Source: Melanocharis versteri
Lineage: Eukaryota > Chordata > Aves > Passeriformes > Melanocharitidae
DNA length: 64,000 nucleotides
Assembly (NCBI GenBank): GCA_013397845.1
Contig: VZTG01007654.1
Span: forward strand, 793,027-857,026
Direction: 5' to 3'
Shown: in pieces, positions 21,501 to 33,500 of the stretch
How positions within the stretch are numbered: the first letter of the stretch is position 1
Layout: the number at the start of each line of letters is the position of its first letter
Position numbers and translations under genes: made by a program
Notes under the pieces: model-generated
Databases searched by the model: none
Told to the model about the DNA's origin: nothing
The model's input: only the letters and a program-made list of their open reading frames with translations

Positions 21501-24500
21501 AACCCAATAAATCACACCCTCAAGCCAGCTGGCTGATTGCCAGTTTCGCCATCTCACCACCCAAGGCAAGCATCACAGAGATCAAAGACAACCAGCTACT
21601 GTGAGCTGCCTCACAACAAATTATTTGAGCATCGGAACCAATAACAAGATGCACAGCAAAAATTAACCAGATTTTTAGGATCAAGCTATGAATCATAAAC
21701 AACCACTGTCTCCACAACAGCTTTAACTCAATCTGGCCATTCACCCTACACCACACAGCTGCGGAATATCTTTCATGAGTGTTCTGGCACTTCCCTGGAA
21801 GCTTTTACAAACCAGAAAAACAGGTGCTCCCAGCACTCCCCTGGCATGTTCCTGGCAGCAGCTCTTCAGGGAGTCTGCCACACAGCTCAGCAGCCAAGCC
21901 ATTAATATTAGCAAATTTCACCCATCATCACCAGGCAAATGATGTGTCAGAACAGGCACAAACCAGCACTAAAACCCCTTAATTCACATACTCACCATCC
22001 ATTAGGAGCCAGTGGCCAGTTAAGACCCAGATAAGGACAAGCATCACAGACAGAGAAAACGAGAGCAACTCAGCAGCAGTGAAACGCCCGCAGCAGCCAA
22101 AGGAAATCCTAGAACAACACACAAACATCAGCTGGAAGACTTTATGTTTCCATTTAAAGAACAGAAAATGGACACTGTTGGAACAAGGCTCAACTGCTGA
22201 TGAAAGATGCCAAGAACAACTGAAGGGAAGTTCCTCTGCCACAAATAGGTACCAAAACAGCAACAAAATAAAAGCTTTCCTCACACTCAAATACTGTGTG
22301 TAAAGCATGAACTGCAGAGATGGAAAAAACCCTGTACATCTTGGCACCTCTCTTGGAATTGCCACCATTCCTAGCACCACCTAAGACAGTGCTTTTAGCA
22401 ACATGAACTCCAATCACAAGGTTAAAAAATAAAATTAGTTTCAAAACATGACATTAACAACTGTAATTTCCACTGGTCTCCGAAAGAGCCAGCATTAAAA
22501 TCCAGAGTCCAGTGTTAACAAACATTAAAATCCAATGCCAAATCCCAAACTCTAAAATCTCAGCCAAAACAAGCCAAACTTATTAAAAACCACTGTTGGG
22601 AAATCTAGTCCCCTGTAATGGTATTGCATTTCCCAGGCTGGCAAGCGTGAGTGACTTGCAGAAATTCTGCTTCCTACTTTCGAAGTGGAAACATGATGTT
22701 GGCACAAAAAATATGCACAAACATCAGCCCTGAGGTTAATGCTTATTAAAGAATTCTTATTAAAAGAAAGAAATACAACACACAAGAAGCAAAGGATTGC
22801 TCAAGTCCTTACTTGTTTTGAGGTGAGCAAGGCCGTGTTAAGTACTGGCACATCGGGAGCAGAAGGAAAGCAAAAGCTATTGTTGCAAGGACTACGAAAA
22901 GAAGAAAAGGCAATATTAGGACATTCAGACCTAATTTCTACAGTACACAAACAGGCTTCTCCAATTTGAAAAAGCTCTTGCAACAATGTCCTATTATCAT
23001 ATGCTCAGTATTATTCCAGCATGAGCAGCTCAAGGCTCTGAGGTTTTCTGCACAACAGTGAGCCTTCAGACTGAACTGAAATGAAAGCTTTTAAAGGAAT
23101 GCAACGCCCCATCCCCAATCCTCAAAAAGAAGTCTTAAATCTATTCATGATCATGTCAACAAGAAAAACAGTTTTCACATATTCCAAGTAAAAAAAAAAA
23201 GTCTACTACAAACTGGTTGTGAGATCTTCTTACAGTTTTTCAACATACGACACAGACTAACTCAGCACAATAAAGGGTTGTTTTCCACCTTTTAACTTAG
23301 ATAGTAATTTTTTCCCCCATCTCACTCAAGACTCTTTATTCATTACTAAAACACAGTACAACTTCAAATAACTTATAGCCAGTAGCTGGCAACTTCACTC
23401 TTTTAAAATACAAAGGGCTTCAAGTTTTTGAAAACAGAATGATAAAAATACATAAATATCCAAACAGACTATTTCCATGAGCATTTTCTTTTTCAAGCAG
23501 CATACTTATCCCACCCACATATTTGTAAAAACGTTTAGTAACTGCTGGTATTTATAATCATTTTTCCTTCCAGTTTTTTTAAAGGACTGTTTAAAAGGCT
23601 GGAGCGTGAGGGCGTGGAGACACAGACATGTCAGCAGCACACATCCAAAACTGTGCAGCAAGAACAGACTGCAATGAAAATGGAAGTCACTTGGAACTTT
23701 TTGCATGCTGCAGTTCAGATCTTTGTGCTGTCCTCTGCTTATTCCTTTAAAAATTGTTGTTGCTCATTTTTAAAAGGGATTTTTCTTCTCCTCTCAAATT
23801 GAGATGATAGGAAAGAATCAAACATTCTCTTACAGTTTAAGCCATTCTCTACACAGTTTAAGCCAACTGGAGAAAAATTTGTTTGGTCAAACCGCATCTT
23901 TCCTTTCTGGTGGGAGGAAGATTTGAAATAAAACAAAAGAAAAAAAGGAGAACTCGAATAATCTAAAAAGAAGATTTAAGGAGTGTCTGCATACAAACAG
24001 TACCATGAAAACTCACAGTTCTACCAATGTTTCAGAGAGGGGGAGAAAACCAGAAGGGGTAGGAAAAGAACGAACAGTGTGCCAACTCTGCACAAACTGA
24101 ACTAAGAACCTCTTCGGAGGTGCCTGGCAAAGAACACTGCCCAGAAACCCTGTGCCCCAAGTCCTGCCTGCCCTCCCTGCTCCCTACCCTGCCTCCACCA
24201 GCACAGGCTCAACCCTCTCTGCCCCAGGAATCCCTCCTCCCCCTTCCTGCCCTCCAGCTCTGGCCAGCAGGGAACGCTGCACCTCCTGCCCTGGTGTCCC
24301 CACGCGGGGCCCGTTCAGGGCGAGTTGAACTGCAGTGACCCCAGCGCAGAGAGCCCACAAGGCCCCGCTCCCAGCGTCTCCTGACCTTCAGCCTTCCAGC
24401 CCCAAGCCTCCCGTCCCCTCCAGCCTCAACCCCGATGATCCAGCTGGGAATCCCTTGGCTTAACTCCTGTCTGCAGGCAATGCCAGCTCCGGGGCTCTGC

Positions 24501-27500
24501 CCTCCGCCAAGCAGTGCGTCCTGGCCTCGGCTGCTTGCTGCACCTACGCTTGCTCCTGACTCCTCCCTGAAAGGCAAATCTCTGTGAGAGGAAGATTTGA
24601 GAGGGGTTTAAGAAACCAGACATCAGCTGTAATTTAGCAGTCCCCCACATCAGCCCCTACTAGCCACAGAGGATGTAAACTAGCATGACTTGAGCTTGGA
24701 CTGTCCCCCTCAAGGGACAGAGGAACCAAGTTCCAGAGCCCCAGGTTCCCAACTCCAGCAGGGTCCCCATCCTGCTGTACAGCCTCTGAGCAAGCTTTGC
24801 ATTTCCAAGGTTCTGGGCTTGATGACACCCTCTGATGCAAGCCCAAGGAAAAGCACAAACACCATAAAACCAGATTCAAGAATAAAGACACCCAAGAGCA
24901 CTGACCCCCAGTCCCCTGAGACCTGCAACAAGCCCCAAGGGACACAGGATCCTCTAGTTACACACAGAAGTGTTACAAATAAAGATACAAATCCCAAGGT
25001 CATTTTAAAAATAAATGGACCAATAACCCTGACAAATTAAAATTCCTCTTTTGTTATAAATCTTTCCTTGTAATATCTTATATATTTCTGTGTATATATT
25101 CCCCTGATATCTAGCATACAGTAGAATATATCTGAAGTATTTTTTTCACAGGAAAGAACATGTGTGTCATAGGTCAAAGTTAAAGTGCAGAATTCAACAG
25201 GCCTCTACAGGAGGTAGAATTAGACAGGTGTCTCAAGACTAGAGATTTAGATTTCACCCATCAACATCAGCCCTGTTTAAGAGGCTGGAGAGGATGCACA
25301 GCTCAGGAGTTAAACCATGAGGGCAAAGCCTGCAAAGAAGTAGGAGAGGATGAGAGGTATTTAGGAGTTTAAAAATCTTCACAGACTCAGTATGTGGACT
25401 GAGTACAATTTTTAGAAGCTGCTGTGTATCTGGAGCAGTAGGAAGAATCTTGTTACTCTCAACAGCAGCTGGTCTCTTGAAGAATTGCAAAAAGATCAAA
25501 AGGCCAAAATTTTCCAAAAAGCAAAGCCCTGGCATTTATTTAAAAGACAAAATGTAAATGCTAAACAGGATTGGAGGATCTGCAATTTATTTGCAGGTAA
25601 GTTTCAATTTTGTTCTAAATTCAAGCAGTGCAAAAGACTAATATTTAAATGCTAGTGAGACCAGAAACAGAGAAACTGCATGAAAGCAAAACCAAAATTA
25701 AACTAGGAAAGAAGTCTCTGGACAGGATCCCCAAAGTTATTTCCCATGAAGTACCTGAATTATGAAATACCATGTCCAGTACTGAGCACCGATTTATAAA
25801 CAAGAGAACTTCCCACAAAATAATACATTTAGACCTCTGGCAATTTATAGTTCAGTAGGTTTAGCACATCTCTAAGTGGAAAATACTTCTCAAATAATAC
25901 TTATCACTTTATTTATAGTTACAGAGACATGAAAATACAACTGTGAAACCTGACTATGCTTTTTTTTTTAATGTACTCTGACACGTATTATAATTCTTAC
26001 CAACAATATTTAATTACATCAATACTTTCTGTTTTATTCCAAGTCTTATAAAGAGAAGAAAACAATCACCTGCTGTGCATATTGTAAAGACAACTTGAAC
26101 TGAGTCGAAGAAGAAGAACATAACTAGGAGAGACACGGATGCTCCGATGGGCAGGAACAACGCCTGGGTGGAATCGATGGTTTGAATACCTGCAGGAGAG
26201 AGGGGACACTGAGCTCATGTTTGGTGCCACACGGGGACACGGGCCCTGGCAGCACAGGCAGGGCTCTGACAGCACGTTCCCCTGCAGGGCTGTCGGAGCC
26301 CAGCACAGCTGCCTGTGCAGGACACTCCAGCTGTGTGTGCACTGCAACAGCCCCGCTCTGCAGAAGCCACGAACTGAGAGTTCAGGTAGATCTTGTGCCA
26401 CAGATAGAATGAATAACGAGTTATGAAAATTAACATTATTTAGGGATTAGAATCGCTTTACACTGAGACACATAAACGTGCTGAACAGAGCATATGTAAG
26501 GTTTACTTGATCTCTGAACAGAAGGTGAAAAGCCTGACCAGAGTTCGGCTGACCCAGCTCAGGCAAAAGGCTGCCACAGCTTCAAATTCCACTTGGGTGA
26601 AGGCCACTAAGCTCTTAAATTTCATCACAGGTTGCAATCACGAGATAATATCAAGCCTAACAATAAAGGGCAGTTTTCAAAAAACACCCAACTCAAAAAA
26701 CACACCTGTTTATGAAACCACCAGTGCACTGTAATTGCCTTTTTGCTAAAAAACACTAATCTAGGCTCACATTTCATAGCTGGCAGTAATTTTGAACAGG
26801 GCAGAGATACTGAATTATTTTATTCTCAGTATTTCCCCCACCTCACCCATGCAGTGTGACTACCAGGGATGTTAATCATAGGACAGGACAACTTTTACTG
26901 TATTTCTGAGTTTCCAGAATTACCAGCAAAATTGAGAAGCCCACCTAACCCCACAAATTCCAACACTTAACCAGTCTCTGTAGCAATATTTACATTTGAT
27001 CCCTGGGTGGGGAAAGACACTTCTACTTGTAGAGCACTAAAGTAACAATAGGTAACATCTGAAGGAGTCACTTGATAAGTGACCAATGGAAAATAATACA
27101 AGACTCAGACCTAGAAGAGATGTAAAACCAGCTTGAGATCAACTGTATTATCCCAAAATAATTAAACACTGCTGTATGAAGGGGGTTTTACCAACCCCAG
27201 GATTTGAAGGATATTTTAGGGTTGTGAGACATACCCAGGCAAGTAAATATACACACAGATGGTGTGTCTGTGTGTGTTTCTGTGTAAGAATGTCTTATTT
27301 TATTTTTTCCTGTCAAGAGTGGCAAGTCATATAAATAACAGTTTACCTCTACAACTCAGTTACCAGTGTATCTGATTATGCTGAAAAACCTCAAACACAG
27401 ATGAAATACACCCAGTACAACTTAGGATCTGTCACAAATATTCAACCATTTTCATAAAAGAAAAGCTGAACAAAAAGCATGGAAGTCACGACACTTGCAC

Positions 27501-30500
27501 ATGGTCATGTCATTCATTAGTTCATGTCATGATCTATTATTCTTAAACATAAGTAGCACAATAAATTTTAAAAATAATAAGCAGAAGAACTCAGTCACTT
27601 GGGATTTCTACATTGCTGAGGTCTGGTACATTAAGGTAAAGTGCAACGTAGATAGTCCAGTGATGACAGTGTGAAGGCAGAAAAATTCTGATCTGTGACT
27701 TAGATCTGATTCCTCCTGCTCTGAGAAAGCACATTTATTCACATGCCCTTCAACTTCCCAGGGGAAAAACTGAACAAAACAAAAACCCAGAAATGACACA
27801 CTACACACCACCTTGGCATCTGGGAATTAGTGCCTGCAGCATTAAATGTCAAGAGTTCTTCATTTCATTTCTGATCATTTTGACAGCTAATCCCCTTAAT
27901 GTGCTTATTCCCCAGCCCCAGACTGTCTTCTCTGCCTTCCCAGATGCCAAAAGTCTCAACTGTTCATTGCTGTATCACCAAGCACAGCAACCTCTTTGCT
28001 CTGTGCTGCCAACAGTAGCAGTGCTCTGACAACTATTTAAATTCCAAGAGTCTACGTTAGAAAAGACCAAACCAGCAGGAGACACATACAACATGTGCTA
28101 TTTAATTCATAATTTTAAATCTGTATTTCTTGCTTTAAACAAAACAAGCTTACCATTCAGGGTTTCGTGCACAGGGCTTCTCACTCCTGCCTTCTCACTC
28201 TGGAAAACTATTTCACTCTAGAGCTTATTCTCAAAATGTGGCAATATAAATTGCTCTGAGTTAAACTCAAGTATGAATTTACAACACACTGTGCACAGTG
28301 TGTTCCACTCTACCTGTTTGGTTCCACATTTTTACCTGCAGAACTGTGCATGTCAGATGGCCGAGCTGCCTGGAATCTATTTATAGATTACAGAAGGGAC
28401 AGTCACCACGCAGGGGCTGACATGTTAATCCCACTCTGAATAGACAGTGTGCAGACACATATTCTGTTGTACACTATAAATGAGTTGCCCAGAGCCATGG
28501 GAACTCTCTACTTCACTTTCTCTACTGATAAGGTGAATCCTCAGGGACTTGCCAGCACACCCTGCGATCCCTCCCTGCTTACAGACTGGCCAACGTGCCA
28601 TAGCAATGAGCTCCAGACAAAAAAGGAATTACATTCCATTCTCCTAACCATGGGGTGGCTTTTTTAAAAGGAAAGCTGTTTCCATGTCCAGTAAAACCTG
28701 ACGAATTGTGCCACATGCAACTTTGATGCATTATGGAAATGTTATGTTGATGTTTTAAATTCAGCTTCCATGGGCGTGAGCCAGACATGACAGCAGTGTC
28801 AGAGCACAGCGAGGTGGGGAGTGCCCAGACACAGCCTGGATCAGGTGAATCTGCAATGCAGCAGCTCAGGCACACGCACAGGTGGAGCAGGAGGTGCAGC
28901 ACTGAGGTGAAGAAAGAAGGTAAGGAGTAAAGCTGACCCTTACTGTTATTGGTGCTGTTGCCATTAAAAGACCCAGCGGCGCTGCTGTTGTCTTTCTCTT
29001 TGTCTTGATTCTCAAAGTCCATGTTCAGAGACCTGCAGGGAGCAAAGCAAATGTGACAGATGAGTTCCAAACTCCTGTTTAGGCTCATCAGCTGCAGTCT
29101 CATTCCCACTGCCACAGCACCCTCCCCCTGGAAAAGCCCTGTAATGCTGGTTATTAGAAACCACACCAGACACAGTGGGAAATTAAAATAACTGAAGTGC
29201 TTAAGTTCCAAATGAGGCCCCACATCCCAGGTTCTGACAGTGAGATCAGTCACCACAGTGTCTGCACTGGGGAGTGTCAAATGTCTGTGCTGCTGCTTGG
29301 TGTTACCTGATTTCTAGGAAGTGCAGAACACAATGGAAGCACAATAAACATTTCAATTCTCTTGTGAATTTGAACTCTTTCCAAGTTCTCATTTTTGTTC
29401 CTTTTCATTCAAATTTGACTATCAGGTTTCATTTTTAAGAAAGTATTATTTCCTTCCTTGAAATGTTGTTATGAGTGACCTGAACTAGCTTTTAAGTGTC
29501 TGCTTAATGTAAGGTCTCACTTCACTGAAAAAATTTCAGCAAAGCCTAGAAAATAACCAGATAAATATTTTATGTGCACACAGAACAGATGACTAGAGGA
29601 AGCTCTGAATAAATAGTACAAATTCATACACTTTAATTAATCCATAGGAGCTGACAACACTCCCAAGTACCCAGCTCAGCTGTTATTGATTCATCTTTTC
29701 ATTTTAAAATATATACACTTTTTAAAGTACCAATTTAGCACAGTATTCTACCCCTTTTGCCACAGTCTTTTTGATGCAACTTCCAAATTATATTCTAACA
29801 CGTTTGGCATAACTTTCTGAAAAGGGGGAATTTCGCTTAAGGTCTGTTTTGACCAGCAATAATTTCTGTTGTTAAATTCGACGTGCTTTTTAACAAAAAT
29901 AGCAGCAATCAAGTTTACCATGACGGTTCCTCATTCTGATGCATGTATGGTATCCATGATTTAGCTGCACATTGATTTATCCAAATGAGCTTTAGAGAAC
30001 CACCAGAAGCACTGTGCATCTCCCACTGCACAGCTCCTGTCTTAAGCTTACAACAGCATCCAAGTACTTCCATAAAACTTCCAGGTCAACAGGCATTAAA
30101 CTTCTTTTCAAGTTTAGCTTAACTGTGCTATGCAAAGGAAACAAATTCTATTCATTTTTCAGACCAGTAATAAATACACCACGGTGTTCTCAACAATTCT
30201 AGAGGTGTCAGAGTTATTTCATTGCAGTGCATTGATCCTCTACTGCAATGCACAGGTGAGCAAGTCCGTGCTACAGTCCCAGAACCTGGAATTAGGCACA
30301 ATCAGGTCCAAAGGATCAAGACACGTGTGGTGTGTTAGAGACAGAGGAGTTGAGCAGTTTCACTCCATAAAACAAAACCAAAAAAATGGCTCTTCCAGCA
30401 TAGACCTGGTTTGTTTCCTTTGCTTCTATAAAGCAAGTCCTCCCCAACAGTGTTATGAAATTAAAGTAGCTTTTGGTCTCAGGCAAAACACGAGGAAACT

Positions 30501-33500
30501 TCCACCTCAGACCCACAGTGTTTCTACCCAGATCACAGATCATCAGGTAAAGAGTTATCAAAAATACAAAGAGGCAATGGAGAACACTAAAATTCTAACA
30601 AATTAATCTGTTGTTCTGAGCTTGTTCTTCTAAAGATCTCTTTGCTCTGCCCTTTGTTTGGAATGCCTCCATCCTTCACTCACACTCCCTTTTTCCCCAT
30701 TATGCATTGTAGCTTTATAATTTTCCTCTCAAGCTATAAAAATCTGGGAGGAGGCTGACAGCCCTCCAGGACTTGGTCCAAGACTCAGGCAAACAAGATA
30801 ATTCTTTTCTCAGTGCAGCATTTTGGTCCCCTCTGAATTAGCATAGTTTAGCAAGAACCTCACACCATCATTCTCCCAGTGGCATCGGGCAACTCATAAC
30901 TTAAGGGATTGCTATCAGCAGAGAAAACTGGAAATAAAACCTATTAGATCTACTGCTCATAAACAACCTCAGCCCTTCTCTTTTCATTGCAATAGTGTCA
31001 GCAATTATTATTACCTATAAATATCCCTGTCTCCAAAGTAAGCATAAATTAGGAAATTACTTTCACTTAACAACACAGCCACTCTTTCAAGCCAACCTCT
31101 GAATAATCTCCAACTGTTTTATGATTTGGCTCTTCCCTGTGCTACAAATTATCACTAACATAATAAAAAAAACCTGATAAGCAATCACTAAAACACCTTG
31201 CAAGTTAAAAATCATACTGTAAAACAAGATAAACTCAAAACTACTGGGCTGCAGAGAAATGGCAAGCTGGGAAACATTTGCTGTTTTGTTCAAGTTTCTC
31301 CTGGGCTCCCAAAGGGAATGTTGAGCCAGCATCTCCCCTGGGGCACTGAACTGCTCCATTGTTTCTTCTGTGGGTCCTCAGAGCTCCAGCTGGTTGCATT
31401 TCCAGCTCGGGGTTTCAAAGCAAGGAGTCACCCTCCCGCAGGGAGCCCCTGGGAGGGTTACACTGAGGCCAAAGGAATGAGCAAGCTGCTGGCACGGCCC
31501 TGTCTGCAAGGTTCAGATCAGCTGTGGATCACCCCACGGCAGAAATGCCCCAGGGAAAACCTGCAGGAGATGTTCTACCAAGCAATGGAGAAAACAGGAA
31601 CGTGAGGATCTATCTGTAGAGGCACCTGCAGATGCAATTTACGGAGAAGTTCCTTCTTGCTGTACTAGTGAGGACAGTCACCCACCTGGGAGCTCTGGGA
31701 GCAGGGGAATGCCAAGCTGGAAAGCCAACCCTCAGCACACCATGGTCACATGGCACTCAGGCTTCACCATGTCAGCTACTTTCTATTTACACACACACAC
31801 TTTGGATACCCAAAGCCTAGAGACAGAAGGCCCCAGTGTCATCCCACACTTCTTGGTTTGGCTCAAAAGCAGGTATTTAAACAGGTAGATTCTAGGTTAA
31901 ATCTGGCTTTACATAAGCTGAGAGCCCATGTCTGGGGAGGTGATAGGATAGAAAAAGATTTAGCTGTTACCTGCAAAGTAACCCCAACATTTAAGTCACA
32001 GAGAAGCATTTGGACAAGAATAGGTGGCCATCTTGCCCTTGGAGACAACCTGTTTCAAGCTGAGCTCACCTCTTTAAAAATCCACAACTAACACATCTAC
32101 TTGCATGCTCCAGTTTACAGCTCGTAGCGGTTTAAAGGATTAGACTTGCCCCTTTGGCAGCCAATAATAAAAGTATGTCAAGTTCAAGGTCTGAGAGCAG
32201 TCAGAACATACACGAGAGAGACGTTCAGAAGGGCTGGAAGCTGAAACTCCTGACCCAGCACAAATGCAGGCAGGAAATGCTCGTTCATGCACAGTCAGAG
32301 AAGGGGATCTCAACTCTGTCGCTGCACTTTGTTCTGGTTCTGGGCTTTACCCACCATTTATCAGACATTCTGAGTACACTGAGGGTTTGGGATTTTTTCA
32401 TTCATTTTGGACAAATACTGCTTCTATTAATAAGGACAGTGGGCCAAGGCTTTCCTTTGTTCCCCTGAAGCCTCCTGCCTTAGATTAGATCCACCACACA
32501 CGTGGATTTTATCCTAATGACTCACCCACCCAATTCTTTCTGATCCTATTACTGCACTTCTGTTTCAGCCACTTGCCAGGAATACTACAATAACTCTACC
32601 TGCTTCTTTTCAGTGGAAAATCAGAAACCAAACCCACTTTCTGCAACACAAAGGTTAACTAAGGAGTGCTATTTTCTTTTTGTCTTACGACAGCTCTGCA
32701 GGAGACGTGCACTCAAATCCAGGTGAACACATCACTGCTGACAGATGAGAATGAATACCCTAAGCTGTAACTTTCATCTTTCTAGCACATCAGTTTTCTA
32801 ATAAATTAATCTGCTTTGCCAGAAGTTTTCATTTTACTACTTTAAGAACTTCCAGATGAATATAATTTTGTAACTTACTACTACACTTGAATTTCTTAAA
32901 TAACTTCATTGTATTTCAGACCCCTTTGTCAACACCACTGTACAATTTTCTGTAAAAAACTGCTTTTGACTTCGCTCACTGATCAAAGAGAATCAGAGTT
33001 TGTCCAAGTCCCCAACATAACTGTGGGTTTCAGCTCAGACACCTGCTAAAGAAACCACATATAGGAGATTAATTAGGAAAGTAATTTTAAAACTCTGGGA
33101 CCCTATTTCGGTCTGTAACTCACATTGTGGGGTCTTCAGGATACATGCAAAGGAAAAAGACTAAAACAGGACATTTCTTCAATGGATTTGTATCCATCAC
33201 CATCCCACTACTTCATCCAGTGAGTCAGATTGCTCTGGAGTTTGCAGTCCTTGCTAGGTGAGCAGTTTCAAATGTAAAGTATAGGACAAAATGCTAAGAT
33301 CATGTGTAGGTTCCAATAAGAATAGGATGGCAAACAGCAGGGGAAAATTTTGAAGGGCAAGGAGCTCCAAGAAAGACAAGCAATTTAAGTTCACACACTC
33401 CTGCAGTTTTATATTGCACTACGTTTTCATAATTGAATTTTAATAAATGCTATGGCTTCTCGCAGCCAGATGCATAGTTCCTTTTTACACAATTGCATAA

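Noticed and set aside
28579..29280. 233-codon open frame on the - strand
   Set aside because: Only the 89 nt at 28944-29032 is a real exon (SPPL3 exon 3); the rest is read-through into introns 2 and 3.
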